Assembly (NCBI RefSeq): GCF_001306115.1
Contig: NZ_LGCL01000023.1
Span: 1-64,000 of the forward strand
Origin: Ornatilinea apprima
GTDB taxonomy: Bacteria > Chloroflexota > Anaerolineae > Anaerolineales > Anaerolineaceae
Length of the DNA stretch: 64,000 nt
Direction of reading: 5' to 3'
Part shown: in pieces, positions 8,779-18,701 of the stretch
How the letters are laid out: every line of letters begins with the position of its first letter
Position numbering within the stretch: the first letter of the stretch is position 1
Position numbers and translations under genes: made by a program
The notes under the pieces: generated by a model
The model's database searches: none
What the model saw: only the letters and a program-made list of their open reading frames with translations
What the model was told of the DNA's origin: nothing

Positions 8779-8825
8779 TAAAAAACCGCGCCTTCTCCAG
8801 AGAAACACTCTAGAAAAAGCGCGGT
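8779..8825 (-). terminator. Intrinsic terminator of the YibE/F gene
   Basis: On the minus strand ACCGCGC (8825-8819) pairs with GCGCGGT (8793-8787 region), followed by TTTTTT. It lies 20 bases beyond the YibE/F stop and separates that gene from the importer operon. Confidence 0.8.
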
Positions 8826-8844
8826 AGATGTAATAAACAACTGC

Positions 8845-10041
8845 CTAGCGATTCACTTCCGAATGGTTTAACAATGGCCCGAATACGCTCACCAGCTTTT
8901 CCAACCGCTCTGGCCTGTCAACCACCCAGCAGGCCATAAAGGTTGTGATGGGTACTGCCGCAAACAATCCAATTGTCCCCACCAGAGAGCGGACCATTTC
9001 TTCGGCCAGGTAATTGAGGTTGATGATATTCGAGAACTGCACATTGCTGTTGGAGAAAAGCAAGAACAGCGATAGGGATGCACCAAGATACGCCAGAACC
9101 AGCGTGTTGACCGTCGCCGCGATGTGATCTTTGCCCACATTCATCGAGCGTTTGAACCGTTCCGAAAAGTCCATCTCTGGGTTGGCCCGATAAATCTCAA
9201 TCACCGCCGAGGTCTGGCCCACCACCAGATCATCCAAAATTCCCAGCGCACCAATCACAATGCCGGCGATCAATAAGTTGCGCAAATTCATCTGATTGGA
9301 CTGCTGAAGCAGGTACATGGCGTTTTCATCTCCCATGCCATTCAGCCGCGCGAAGTCCACAAAGAAGACCGCGATCAAGCCGGTGATCAAGATCGACACC
9401 AGAATCCCGCTCAGCGCAATGTGCGTCTTCAAGGTCCAACCATAGACCAGGTATTGTGTAATGGTTAGAAACAGGAAAGATCCCAACAGGCTGATCAGAA
9501 TCGGGTTCTCGCCGTCCAGAATCTGCGGCACAATGTAGAAAATAATCACCAAAACGCTGACGCCAATCCCCAAAATACTGCGAATCCCCTGCCAGCCGCT
9601 TACCAGCACGCACACGCCCACAAACAGAATTCCCAAAACCAGCAGCGCGGGAGTGCGAATGAAGTCCACAAAATGAACATATACATTTCCATCATCCATC
9701 GAGGAAACCGAGACCAGAATCTTCTCGTTGGCTTGCAATACATGCGAGCTGGCCAGCAGATACTTCTTGCCATAATCAATGATGAATTGCTGCCCGGCAT
9801 ACTTCCCTTCCAGGATGCGAATATCCACCACCTGGTAAGGCTGGGTCGTCTCGCCCAACTGTGTGGTGCCCTGCTCTTTAATGGAAAGCACCTGGGCCTT
9901 AACAGTATCTGTGGTATACCCGACCTGCGTTTCCACTCCGCTGGGCGGCCGGTTCAGCGCCAGGATCAATGTGAGAATTAAACCGATGGCAACCATTAAC
10001 GTGATTTGTTTCGACCTTTGGTTGAGTTTTTCCCAAAACAT
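8845..10041 (-). CDS. YibE/F-like membrane protein
   Basis: The 398-residue protein matches the YibE/F family: one amino-terminal membrane helix (about 14-30), an extracytoplasmic beta-rich domain (about 40-130), then seven or more helices with the conserved GILDDLVVGQTSAVIEI segment. The biochemical role of the family is not established; it is common in Firmicutes and Chloroflexota. It has GGAG before its ATG and its own terminator, so it is a single-gene unit. Confidence 0.85.
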   Translation of the reverse strand: MFWEKLNQRSKQITLMVAIGLILTLILALNRPPSGVETQVGYTTDTVKAQVLSIKEQGTTQLGETTQPYQVVDIRILEGKYAGQQFIIDYGKKYLLASSHVLQANEKILVSVSSMDDGNVYVHFVDFIRTPALLVLGILFVGVCVLVSGWQGIRSILGIGVSVLVIIFYIVPQILDGENPILISLLGSFLFLTITQYLVYGWTLKTHIALSGILVSILITGLIAVFFVDFARLNGMGDENAMYLLQQSNQMNLRNLLIAGIVIGALGILDDLVVGQTSAVIEIYRANPEMDFSERFKRSMNVGKDHIAATVNTLVLAYLGASLSLFLLFSNSNVQFSNIINLNYLAEEMVRSLVGTIGLFAAVPITTFMACWVVDRPERLEKLVSVFGPLLNHSEVNR

Positions 10042-10264
10042 AAAAGCTCCAAACTGAATGCCGCAACCGGCTCTTCCGGCTGAGAATTAACCCGCTGTTC
10101 CTTTTTCTGACCACTTTAATGAATTTTCTCATTCTAACATACTTGCCGGAAACGCCATTTTGCTTGTGATGCACTGCAACCGGGTTGAATACGTTTCTCT
10201 ACATTTGGCGTGGTAAAATTTCCTTTAGAATGGTTTTGATCACTGACCGTTACATGGGGAGAAA

Positions 10265-11059
10265 ATGGCAAAGATTCTCAGCATAGTAGGCAGCTATCGA
10301 AAAAATGGCAACACCGCGCGCGTGCTGAATCTGCTGCATGAAGATATTCTGAACAAAGCCGAGCGCGAGAATATCTCCGTTGAAATTGAAACCGTATTCC
10401 TGGGTGAGTTTAACCTCAACCCATGCCGGGGCTGCCGCTGCTGCTTTGACCGCGGTGAAGACACCTGCCCTTTGGGCGACGATGATTTGAATACCCTTTT
10501 CAAAAAAATGCACGCCGCGGACGGGTTGATCATTGCCACCCCCGTTTATGTCAACGATGTATCTGGCCTTGTAAAAACCTGGATGGACCGCCTGGCCTTT
10601 GCCTGTCACCGGCCGCAGTTCCACGGAAAGTCCGCATTGGTGGTCAGCACAGTTGGAACCGGTATTCACGGCTATACGCAAGATGTGCTTGCCGCCGGCA
10701 TCACCAGTTGGGGTTACCATTTATCGGGAAAATTGGGCATTACCGGCGGTGCGCTCACCCCTCAGGCAGACCTGGCCGCCCGCTACCAGAAACCCATCCA
10801 CCGCGCGGCTGAAAAACTGGTTACCGATATTCAAAAGGAAAACCACCTGCGCCCCAGCTTGCGCTCTCTGGTCACTTTCGCCGTCCAGCAGGCCGTCTGG
10901 CAGCGCCACCAAGACGAAGACACGGTTGACGCGCGCTACTGGCATGAACAAGGCTGGACCAAACCCTCTACCAGGTTTTACCTGCCCCCTCGCACTCAAC
11001 CTATCGTCATCCTGCTAACGCGTGCCATTGGGAGAGCAATTGCCCGCTTTATCGCTTAA
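10265..11059 (+). CDS. Iron-sulfur flavoprotein / NADPH-dependent FMN reductase family
   Basis: The amino-terminal 180 residues form a flavodoxin-like FMN domain (VGSYRKNGNTARV phosphate-binding loop). The compact cysteine motif CRGCRCCFDRGEDTCP at about 54-69 is typical of iron-sulfur flavoproteins, which shuttle electrons between ferredoxin-like donors and oxidants. A carboxy-terminal extension of about 80 residues ends in a hydrophobic amphipathic helix, perhaps membrane-associated. The start has GGGGAGAAA directly upstream. Redox genes follow on the same strand. Confidence 0.8.
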   Translation: MAKILSIVGSYRKNGNTARVLNLLHEDILNKAERENISVEIETVFLGEFNLNPCRGCRCCFDRGEDTCPLGDDDLNTLFKKMHAADGLIIATPVYVNDVSGLVKTWMDRLAFACHRPQFHGKSALVVSTVGTGIHGYTQDVLAAGITSWGYHLSGKLGITGGALTPQADLAARYQKPIHRAAEKLVTDIQKENHLRPSLRSLVTFAVQQAVWQRHQDEDTVDARYWHEQGWTKPSTRFYLPPRTQPIVILLTRAIGRAIARFIA

Positions 11060-11146
11060 TCATACAAAGCACCGGCATTTTTCCTGAAACTTCGCCTTAA
11101 GTTATTCGTTTTTTCCCCCGGTAGCCTTTCTACATGTTTATACATG

Positions 11147-11196
11147 ATCTGATATTTCAGATATGACTTGACCAATTATGCTATCATATTAATAAT
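11147..11196 (+). promoter_or_regulatory. Candidate promoter with upstream inverted repeat
   Basis: TTGACC at 11168-11173 and AATAAT at 11191-11196 are 17 bases apart and precede the ferric-reductase-like gene by about 60 bases. The inverted repeat ATCTGA-TATT-TCAGAT (11147-11162) abuts the -35 element and could be an operator. This is pattern-based only. Confidence 0.4.
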
Positions 11197-11256
11197 TGAT
11201 CGCCGCTTTGCTGAACCGGTGAAAATCATAAATTAGATTCTCCAAAGGACGGTCTC

Positions 11257-12597
11257 ATGAAAAAAGAAACGCTTCGCCCTCTGCTTGTATTTCTGTTCTT
11301 TCTGTTGGTTTTTTCTCCCTTGCTGGTCATGCCTTTTGTCGAGCCCGGACTAAGCCGCGGCTGGCAGCGCGAATCCTCCATCATCCTTGGCTTTGTGGGC
11401 TTAACATTAGCTGGCTGGCAGCTGGCGCCCATCTCACGCTTCACACCCGCGCAAAAACTCTTTAATCTAGACCGCCTCTATACATTTCACCATATCCTTT
11501 CGGTGATGTCGGCGGTCTTCGTTACGGTGCATTATCTTCTGCTCCTGTTCAACTTCGAGGCCGGGTTTGGCATCAACAATTGGGCGCTTGGGTTGTTGAA
11601 CATTTTTACCGCACCGCTGCGCGCGCAGATGGGCGTCCTCAGTTTATTGGCCTATCTATTGATCACCATCACTTCCGTATTCCGCAAGCCGCTGCGTATG
11701 GATTACGATGTCTGGCGCATCCTTCACGATATTTTCACGCTCATTCTGGTTGCCGCCGGTCTGACCCATGCCTTGCTGGTTGGCAACTACACCGCCGCGC
11801 CAGCCATGAAAGCCCTGTTATGGTTTGAAACGGCGTTGTGGATTCTGGTGGCGCTGTACATTCGCGTCTTCAAACCGCTCGATCAACTGCGCCATCCATA
11901 CAATATTATTGAAGTGCGGGAGGAAGTGGAAAACGCATTTACTCTGGCATTAGAGCCACAGGGGTTTGCTTTGCCGGAATTCCACGCCGGGCAGGTTGCC
12001 TGGCTCACCGTGCGCCGCTCACCGTTCTCTCTGCGCCGCCATCCCTTCTCCGTTTCTTCCAGCACGCATAACCGCCAGCATATTGAATTTACCATCAAGG
12101 AATTGGGCGATTTCACCAGAACCGTTCGCAACCTGAAAGCAGGCGAGACCGTTTATATCGACGGGCCGTTCGGCTATCACAACATCACCCATCCCAACCA
12201 CAAGGGAATGGTTTTTCTGGTGGGTGGAATTGGGATTGCCCCGGCCATGAGCGCGCTGCGCAGCATGGCAGACGGGAACGACCCACGCCCGGTTTACCTG
12301 TTCTACGGCAACAACCACCTTGATCACCTGGTGTTTGGGGAAGAATTGAAACAGCTTGAAGCCAGGCTGCCCAACTTCAGGAACCATGTTGTCCTCGAAC
12401 ATCCCCCCGCGGACTGGCACGGGTATAAAGGCTTTATTACCAGCGATCTTGTTCGCAAAGAACTGCCGCAAAACTTCCGCGAACTAAACTTCTTCATCTG
12501 CGGGCCGCAGCCAATGATGAAGCCCATGCGCAAAATCCTCAAAACGTTGGAAGTGCCTGCCGGCAACGTCCATTTTGAAGAATTCAACATGGCCTGA
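11257..12597 (+). CDS. Ferric-reductase-like flavocytochrome
   Basis: The first 200 residues hold about six membrane helices with haem-ligand-type histidines (HH near 78-79, H near 92, later H in LHDIF and LTHALLV). Residues 210-446 form a ferredoxin-NADP reductase module with FAD motif RHPFSVSS, nucleotide motif VGGIGIAPAMSAL and CGPQPM. Such proteins move electrons from cytoplasmic NAD(P)H across the membrane to iron or oxygen, like NOX/FRE enzymes. AAGGAC precedes the ATG. It has its own promoter-like region and a terminator shared with the convergent polysaccharide locus. Confidence 0.85.
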   Translation: MKKETLRPLLVFLFFLLVFSPLLVMPFVEPGLSRGWQRESSIILGFVGLTLAGWQLAPISRFTPAQKLFNLDRLYTFHHILSVMSAVFVTVHYLLLLFNFEAGFGINNWALGLLNIFTAPLRAQMGVLSLLAYLLITITSVFRKPLRMDYDVWRILHDIFTLILVAAGLTHALLVGNYTAAPAMKALLWFETALWILVALYIRVFKPLDQLRHPYNIIEVREEVENAFTLALEPQGFALPEFHAGQVAWLTVRRSPFSLRRHPFSVSSSTHNRQHIEFTIKELGDFTRTVRNLKAGETVYIDGPFGYHNITHPNHKGMVFLVGGIGIAPAMSALRSMADGNDPRPVYLFYGNNHLDHLVFGEELKQLEARLPNFRNHVVLEHPPADWHGYKGFITSDLVRKELPQNFRELNFFICGPQPMMKPMRKILKTLEVPAGNVHFEEFNMA

Positions 12598-12619
12598 GCA
12601 GCCATTGCCTTTCAAAACA

Positions 12620-12658
12620 AAACCCGCTTTGATGAAGAAAAACTATCAAAGCGGGTTT
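12620..12658. terminator. Bidirectional terminator
   Basis: AAACCCGCTTTGAT (12620-12633) pairs exactly with ATCAAAGCGGGTTT (12645-12658). The U-rich side (TTTTGTTTT) is on the minus strand, ending the polysaccharide operon. It also stands 23 bases after the plus-strand flavocytochrome gene. Confidence 0.8.
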
Positions 12659-12677
12659 GTGATTCAACCAAAGCGGT

Positions 12678-14093
12678 TCAATCCCTGCCCATCAAAAGAT
12701 GGCGGGCGGTTGCCAGCATCACCGATCGATATTGGCCATTCTTGATCGCCCCCGGGCTATGTAAAAGCGCCCTGACCCCCTTCTCAAAGATTTGCGCGGG
12801 TGCATGCTCAAGGGAATGTTCATAAATTGTCCAGGAGGTAAAAAACCAGCCGCGAACATAACGTTCATCACCCGCAGACAGGCCTCGCGGCCAGAGGGCC
12901 AGCACCTGATCAATGAACTGCAGTTTCTCCTCCACCGGCAGCAACAGACAATAATGCACAATCAACGCCGTGTACGATGGGCGATGGTTGAATAAAGCCG
13001 GCTCTTGATCATAGGCGGCCTGCATATGCACATAAGCATTCTCCTGATCGCCGCGCGCCAGCGCGCGCAGCGCCAGCCCAAAATGAATCCGCGAGTAGAT
13101 GCGATTGCCAGCCTCACGAATCAACGCGCCGCCAGGCGGCAGGTGTTCAAGCAGGTCAGAGATAAACTGCTCCGGGTCATGAACCCGCACGCTGAGTGCG
13201 TCTTCGCACAACCGCTCAACCAGCGCATCGCGGTTCTGGAAAACCGGCGGATACCCTGTCAGTGCCGCCTCCAGGTTACGCTTCGCATCTTCCCACTGGT
13301 GGGAGGCGTAATACCGGCAGCTGAGGAAGAAGCGCATCCGCGCGAAGGCTTCATCCCGCAGCCCCAAAGAACTTGCCGGAAATTTGGGATGCGAGAAAAC
13401 CATTTCCAACAGCGGAATCACCCACTCTTCCAAACCTCTGACATTACTGATATCGCTGTGCGGCAAAATGCGGTATGCCCCCAATGGCTCTTGCACGCAG
13501 GCCACCGGGCGCCCCATCAGCCCCACCGCCAGAACGCGCGCCCAATCCGCCGAACACCAGAACAAACTGGTGGCAATTTCGGACTGGTCAATGCAGCTGC
13601 GCCGGATGAGCGGCGCTCCAGACCACATAAAATCACCGCGCAGCAGCTCGTCCAGCACATACCCTTCCGGTAGCGTTGTTATGGTCTCCAACAATTGGCC
13701 GTTTTCGTCAATGTGGTGATAACCGCAGTGCGCCATGCTGAGACGCTCATCAGCTTCCAACCGCTTAACCTGCCGGGCAATTTTTTGCGGGTACATCAAA
13801 TCATCGTGATCCAAAAAGTTGATGTACTTCCCTCGCGCGGCTGCCAGCCCGGTCAGAATCACCTGCTCGCCGCCCGTATTAACCGGTTCGCGAAGATAGC
13901 GCACGCGGTCGCCATAAGCAGCCATCACCTCTGGCGTATGGTCGGTGGACGCATCATCCGCCACAATCACCTCAATATTTGGATAGGTCTGCGCCAGCAC
14001 ACTCTCCACCGTCAGGCGTAAAAACTCCGGCCGGTTGTAGGTCGGAATAATCACCGAAACGAGAGGGAGAGGCGCGCTGCGATCAGACATCAT
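12678..14093 (-). CDS. GT2 family glycosyltransferase with helical C-terminal region
   Basis: Residues 10-110 carry the GT-A nucleotide-sugar fold: VSVIIPTYNRPEFL, VADDAS and the metal-binding FLDHDDL. The last 200 residues are a helical, TPR-like region seen in some Anaerolineae GT2 proteins. It should add one sugar to a growing lipid-linked glycan in the cytoplasm. It is the last gene of the surface-polysaccharide operon and lies 3 bases beyond the preceding GT2 gene. Confidence 0.85.
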   Translation of the reverse strand: MMSDRSAPLPLVSVIIPTYNRPEFLRLTVESVLAQTYPNIEVIVADDASTDHTPEVMAAYGDRVRYLREPVNTGGEQVILTGLAAARGKYINFLDHDDLMYPQKIARQVKRLEADERLSMAHCGYHHIDENGQLLETITTLPEGYVLDELLRGDFMWSGAPLIRRSCIDQSEIATSLFWCSADWARVLAVGLMGRPVACVQEPLGAYRILPHSDISNVRGLEEWVIPLLEMVFSHPKFPASSLGLRDEAFARMRFFLSCRYYASHQWEDAKRNLEAALTGYPPVFQNRDALVERLCEDALSVRVHDPEQFISDLLEHLPPGGALIREAGNRIYSRIHFGLALRALARGDQENAYVHMQAAYDQEPALFNHRPSYTALIVHYCLLLPVEEKLQFIDQVLALWPRGLSAGDERYVRGWFFTSWTIYEHSLEHAPAQIFEKGVRALLHSPGAIKNGQYRSVMLATARHLLMGRD

Positions 14094-14096
14094 TTT

Positions 14097-15239
14097 TCAC
14101 TTAAATAGCGCATGACCCAGCAAGGCCAACGTTCCCTTGTGTCGCACAATATTGGTGTTAGTACGGATAGCCTTAAGTACATTTTTAATCACATCTCCCC
14201 GATTTTTCTGATCGCGCGCCTGAAAAGCGCGGATCAAATACAGCTCAGCGAATAAATAAGAGCGCACATTCGGGTGCACCGGCTCAACCAAGACCTCATT
14301 GAGGAATCTTTCCTGGTGCTCATGGTCAATATTTTGAATCACATACAAAAATGGATCAAACGTATCGGGCCGCCAGCGAGAAATATCTGTTTGGTTTTCA
14401 AATGCCCGATGAGCATATTTTTTGGTAATCGCAATCTTTTCTTCTAATGCGTATTTATTACCCATTGCCAGACTGTAATTGATGTGCAGAAATACGCGCG
14501 CATAAATTTCATCTTTGTGCTCGGCTACACTTCTGGGTAAATTGGGATGGTTGAATACCTTTTCGAAAATCATCATCAAATACGGCTCAACCCGATCGAC
14601 TGCTCTGCCTTTGGATTGCTTTCCACTGCGGCTTACGCATAAGACTTCATCAATAAACCGGAATTGGAAACCGGCCAGCGCAATTTGCAGCCAGAAGTCC
14701 TGCTCTTCCCGCATCTTTAACCGCTCGTCAAAACCATTAACTTTTTCAAGGATTTTCCTACGAAACAAGGGCAAATTGGGTGGGAATAATCCACCGATAT
14801 CGGTCCACAAAATCCGGCTGACCAGATCAGTTACTTCAATGTTTTTTATTTCAACATCAACTTGCTTCTCTTCGTCAATATACCGGAACCCACACAGAAC
14901 CACATCCACATCGGGGTGGGCGCACAAATACTCTGCTTCCAGCCGGATTTTGTCCGGCAAGTAATAATCATCCGAATCGAGGAACGCAATAAACTCTCCG
15001 CTCGCAATTCCCAACCCCGTATTGCGAGCTTTGCCGGCGCCGCCATTCGTTTGGTAAACTGCGACAAGCCGGTTACCATATGTTTCCAAGACTTCCCGCG
15101 TCGCATCTGTTGAGCCATCATCCACAACAATCAATTCGATATTGGGATACGTCTGTGAAAGCACACTATCAATTGCTTTTTCCACCATTTGAGCCCGATT
15201 ATAGGTGGGTATGATTACCGATACTTTGGGCGTATTCAT
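14097..15239 (-). CDS. GT2 family glycosyltransferase
   Basis: The GT-A motifs VSVIIPTYNRAQMV, VVDDGSTDATRE and FLDSDDYY are intact. The carboxy-terminal part is helical and similar in plan to the neighbouring GT2 protein, suggesting an old duplication. I place the start at the ATG at 15239 (AGAGG about 9 bases upstream) rather than an in-frame GTG at 15266. It lies between the aminotransferase and the other GT2 gene. Confidence 0.85.
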   Translation of the reverse strand: MNTPKVSVIIPTYNRAQMVEKAIDSVLSQTYPNIELIVVDDGSTDATREVLETYGNRLVAVYQTNGGAGKARNTGLGIASGEFIAFLDSDDYYLPDKIRLEAEYLCAHPDVDVVLCGFRYIDEEKQVDVEIKNIEVTDLVSRILWTDIGGLFPPNLPLFRRKILEKVNGFDERLKMREEQDFWLQIALAGFQFRFIDEVLCVSRSGKQSKGRAVDRVEPYLMMIFEKVFNHPNLPRSVAEHKDEIYARVFLHINYSLAMGNKYALEEKIAITKKYAHRAFENQTDISRWRPDTFDPFLYVIQNIDHEHQERFLNEVLVEPVHPNVRSYLFAELYLIRAFQARDQKNRGDVIKNVLKAIRTNTNIVRHKGTLALLGHALFK

Positions 15240-15277
15240 AGGTTTTGCCTCTGCAATCCTGGGCACGATAAATCCTT

Positions 15278-16489
15278 TTACGAAGCAGCCGGTCGATTCC
15301 CCAGTTTTTCGCCAATCTGCTTGCTGTTCGCAATGGCCAGGCGTATGATGTTAGCTACTTCACTGATTTCCGCCGCACCCACAGCCGTACCAGTAGGTAA
15401 TGCCAAAACACGATCAGCCAACCGCTCAGTTTCCGGCAGCAACAGACCCGCATGCGGAAAATAAGACCGGTAAGGTTCCATTCGGTGGCAGCCCGGATAG
15501 AAATATCGGCGAGCTAAAATATTTTCAGACCAAAGAATGTCCTTAATCTCATCCCGGCTGATCCCGGTAACATCTTTGTCAATCTGAACAATAATATATT
15601 GATAATTACATTTTTCTCCTTCATTAAATTGAGCAAGGGTTACTCCGGGGATTCCGGATAACTCTTTTCGGTAATGGAAGTAATTCTGGCGATTGGTTTC
15701 TATAATTTCATCCAGACTTTCCAGAGAAGTGAGCCCCATCGCGGCCGAGAATTCGTTCATCTTTCCATTGGTGCCTATGTAAACCACCAGGTCCACATCT
15801 TCAAATCCAAAGTTCTTCATCCAGCGAATTTTCTGCGCCAGCTCATCATCGTTGGTCACCACCGCGCCACCCTCAGCGGAATTGAGGAACTTGGTAGCGT
15901 GAAAGCTGAACACTTCAGCATCACCAAAATTGCCAATCATTTTCCCGTTATAAGAACAGCCAAAAGCGTGCGCGGCGTCATAAATTAACTTCAGGTTGTG
16001 TTTTTGGGCAAGTTCTGCCAGGGCGTCAACATCGCACGGGCGGCTCCATAAGTGAACACCGATGATACCCGTCGTGCGCGGGGTGATCATTTGCTCGATC
16101 TTTTTCGGGTCAATATTGCAGGTAACCGGATCAATGTCGCAGAATACGGGTGTAATCTCCTGCCACTGCAAAGCATGCGCTGTGGCAACAAAGGTCATCG
16201 AGGGCACAATCACTTCTCCGGTCATTCCCGAAGCGCGAATGGCAATCTCCAGGGCAATGGTGGCATTGCACATGGCAATACAGTGCTTCACCCCCACAAT
16301 TTCGGCAATTCGCTGTTCAAATTCCTGAACAAAGGTCCCGTCATTGGTCAGCCAGCGTGAATCCAGAATATAATTAATTCGCTGCATCAACTTTTCACGG
16401 TTGCCAATATTGGGCCGGCCCACATGCAGACTTTTTGAAAACGCGGGGGGGGCCCCAAAAATAGCCAGATCGTCGATTGTTTTTTTCAT
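15278..16489 (-). CDS. DegT/DnrJ/EryC1 sugar aminotransferase
   Basis: A fold-type I PLP enzyme: SFHATKFLNSAEGGAVVTN holds the PLP lysine, and YDAAHAFGCS holds the cofactor aspartate. Members transfer an amino group to a nucleotide-linked keto-sugar, giving amino-deoxy sugars for surface glycans. The ATG at 16489 (GGGG about 8 bases upstream) is preferred to an in-frame GTG at 16501. The amino sugar it makes could be the acceptor for the acyl/aminoacyl transferases encoded in the same operon. Confidence 0.85.
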   Translation of the reverse strand: MKKTIDDLAIFGAPPAFSKSLHVGRPNIGNREKLMQRINYILDSRWLTNDGTFVQEFEQRIAEIVGVKHCIAMCNATIALEIAIRASGMTGEVIVPSMTFVATAHALQWQEITPVFCDIDPVTCNIDPKKIEQMITPRTTGIIGVHLWSRPCDVDALAELAQKHNLKLIYDAAHAFGCSYNGKMIGNFGDAEVFSFHATKFLNSAEGGAVVTNDDELAQKIRWMKNFGFEDVDLVVYIGTNGKMNEFSAAMGLTSLESLDEIIETNRQNYFHYRKELSGIPGVTLAQFNEGEKCNYQYIIVQIDKDVTGISRDEIKDILWSENILARRYFYPGCHRMEPYRSYFPHAGLLLPETERLADRVLALPTGTAVGAAEISEVANIIRLAIANSKQIGEKLGNRPAAS

Positions 16490-16519
16490 ATTGTGCCCCA
16501 CTTCTAGTAACGATTATGG

Positions 16520-17422
16520 TTAATATTCGCCTGCGCGGTAAGCCGGGAAGTAATTGGTCTGCGGCCCGTTCTTTATGCGCATTAATTCCTCGTACCGCTC
16601 CGCATTCAGAACCTTTCCGCAAAAATAACTGGTGCGAGTGTGGCTGGCCCAGGCGCTCTTATAGATACTCAAACCGTCCAGTTCTTCATCCGAAATGCCA
16701 ACTCCCCCACCCAGGTTTACCCAGCGCGCTTTGCCTTTGAAGTATTCAAAAGAGTAATAATCAATGGCATACGTGGCTTCCAGGTCGTATCCTTCTGGGC
16801 TGCACGCGCCCAGGTGCGCGTGAACCACATTCCCCTGGTATAGATAGACCTGAATTCCCACCGCTTTTCCATGATACAGCGCGCGGATCATCACCGCGCC
16901 TGGAATTTGAAACTGTTCCAAAAATGAAACGCGCGAGAATGCCCGGACGCCTTTAATCTGATGCTTTTCCATCAAGACTGCATACAGATCCATCCATTCA
17001 TCAAGATATTCGGCCGGCGACTCGCTGACCGCAATAGTCAGCTTGTTCAAGGCGCGGCGGGCATGCCTGCGCCGGCGCTTGCCCCCAATTTGCTCCAGGG
17101 GTATATCCAGGTCTACGGCGTAATGCTGCTTGAAAGGAAAAAAGCGGCTGTCAAAACAGGCTTGCATCTTTTCCAGGTCAAAATCCGCAAAGGGGTCCGT
17201 TACCATCGACACAGCCACCAGGTCCGAATCCAGATTGGAAATTTCCCCAGGGACTTTCTCCCAGTCTTCGCAGCTAAACAGCGGGTAAGGGCCCATGCAA
17301 TCGGTGTAGGCCATACCCGGCGTTTGTCGCTCCAGCAGCCAACCCCCGCTTTCTGGCAGGGCTCGCGGCGTCCCAAATTCAGACAACGACCGTATATATG
17401 CCGGGTGATGGTAACTATACAT
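16520..17422 (-). CDS. FemAB/GNAT-like transferase
   Basis: The 300-residue protein has a GNAT/FemAB-type fold (BioF2-like acetyltransferase family): a basic helix KRRRRHARRAL, then AVGIQVYLYQGNVVHAHLGACSPEG and a conserved terminal NLGGGVG loop. Family members transfer acyl or aminoacyl groups to amino sugars or peptides. The ATG at 17422 has GTAGGA upstream and gives the usual beginning; an in-frame TTG at 17458 is less likely. It probably modifies the amino sugar made by the adjacent aminotransferase. Confidence 0.65.
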   Translation of the reverse strand: MYSYHHPAYIRSLSEFGTPRALPESGGWLLERQTPGMAYTDCMGPYPLFSCEDWEKVPGEISNLDSDLVAVSMVTDPFADFDLEKMQACFDSRFFPFKQHYAVDLDIPLEQIGGKRRRRHARRALNKLTIAVSESPAEYLDEWMDLYAVLMEKHQIKGVRAFSRVSFLEQFQIPGAVMIRALYHGKAVGIQVYLYQGNVVHAHLGACSPEGYDLEATYAIDYYSFEYFKGKARWVNLGGGVGISDEELDGLSIYKSAWASHTRTSYFCGKVLNAERYEELMRIKNGPQTNYFPAYRAGEY

Positions 17423-17485
17423 TGTTCCTACCCTTTGATGACGCAAGCCAATATCCAATTCTCTTCAGCACAGACAAACGATTAC

Positions 17486-18697
17486 TTATCGCCAATGATA
17501 TTTGGGCAAGATTACGCCTTCCTCTCCATTTTTCATGTTGCCAATCAGCTGAAAGGGTTCTTCGCCAATTTTTGCGAGGAAATGACCGCTTTTTTGGTTT
17601 GCCAGAAATAGGTGTAAACTGTAGTAATCTGGCTGTAAGTGCAGCGGCTCTAAATCGAGCTCAAATTCATTGTTCCCCGACGCAATGGTTGAATATCGAT
17701 CTTCGCTGGTGAAAAGCGCGCATAACAATCCATCTGCTCTCCGAATTTGAACAACATAGAGGGAATCATGAACTGTATGGCTGCACCGATACTTACAAAA
17801 AATTTTGATTGGTTCTTCGGGTGAAAATTCTTTTGAAGGATTGCCATCTGTTTTCATAAACTCAATATGATCAAGCGCGACGGGCACATGCTCGTCCTGG
17901 GTTTTCGCGTGACCGTTTACCTTATCTTCAAACATCTTCACGGTGCGCTCGCGCTCTTCCTCCCGATAGATCTGTATGACGTCGCCGGGTAGCCCTTCGG
18001 CTGCGACTTTCCCGTGCTGCAACAAAATAGCCCGCCTGCAGAAACTGGAAACGCTGTAAAGGTTATGAGAAATGAACACAATCGTTGTGCCGCTGTCACG
18101 CAGTTCGTTCATTTTGGCCAGACATTTCAATTGAAACGACATATCCCCCACGGATAAGACCTCATCCACCAGCAACAGATCAGCCCGGACGTGTGAGGCC
18201 ACCGAAAAAGCCAGGCGCACATACATGCCCGAAGAATATCTTTTCACGGGGGTGTCGATAAATTGCTCCATCTCGGCAAACTCTACAATTTTGTCAAACG
18301 ATTCGTTAATCTCATCGCGTTTCAAACCTAAAATGGAGCCATTCAGATAAACGTTCTCCCGCCCAGTCAGGTCGGGGTGAAAGCCCGCCCCTAACTCAAT
18401 CAGAGCCGCCATTCTGCCGCGCGTGTGAATTTGCCCACTGGTCGGGAAAGTTACTTTGGAAAGCAGCTTGAGGGTTGTGCTTTTCCCGGCCCCGTTGTGG
18501 CCGATAATTCCCAGCACCTCACCTTCTTCCACATCAAAACTGACGTCATCCAGCGCCCAGAAAACTTCCTTCTCACGCGAACCGGTTTGGCGTCGCAAAA
18601 TTTTTCGCCCGCTTTCTGCCAGAGCCTCTCGCAGGCTGGTGCGATACGCGCCAAGCTGGTAGCTTTTTGATACATGGTTGAATTCAATCATTTTCAT
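17486..18697 (-). CDS. Polysaccharide ABC exporter ATPase (Wzt/TagH type)
   Basis: Residues 1-250 are the ABC ATPase: Walker A GHNGAGKST (66-74), signature YSSGMYVRLAF, Walker B LLVDEVLSVGD. Residues 270-403 match the Wzt carboxy-terminal carbohydrate-binding domain, a beta-sandwich that recognises the finished glycan. With the permease at 21321-22175 it exports a lipid-linked polysaccharide across the membrane. Its ATG lies 4 bases after the stop of the preceding gene, indicating one transcript. Confidence 0.9.
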   Translation of the reverse strand: MKMIEFNHVSKSYQLGAYRTSLREALAESGRKILRRQTGSREKEVFWALDDVSFDVEEGEVLGIIGHNGAGKSTTLKLLSKVTFPTSGQIHTRGRMAALIELGAGFHPDLTGRENVYLNGSILGLKRDEINESFDKIVEFAEMEQFIDTPVKRYSSGMYVRLAFSVASHVRADLLLVDEVLSVGDMSFQLKCLAKMNELRDSGTTIVFISHNLYSVSSFCRRAILLQHGKVAAEGLPGDVIQIYREEERERTVKMFEDKVNGHAKTQDEHVPVALDHIEFMKTDGNPSKEFSPEEPIKIFCKYRCSHTVHDSLYVVQIRRADGLLCALFTSEDRYSTIASGNNEFELDLEPLHLQPDYYSLHLFLANQKSGHFLAKIGEEPFQLIGNMKNGEEGVILPKYHWR

Positions 18698-18701
18698 AGT
18701 G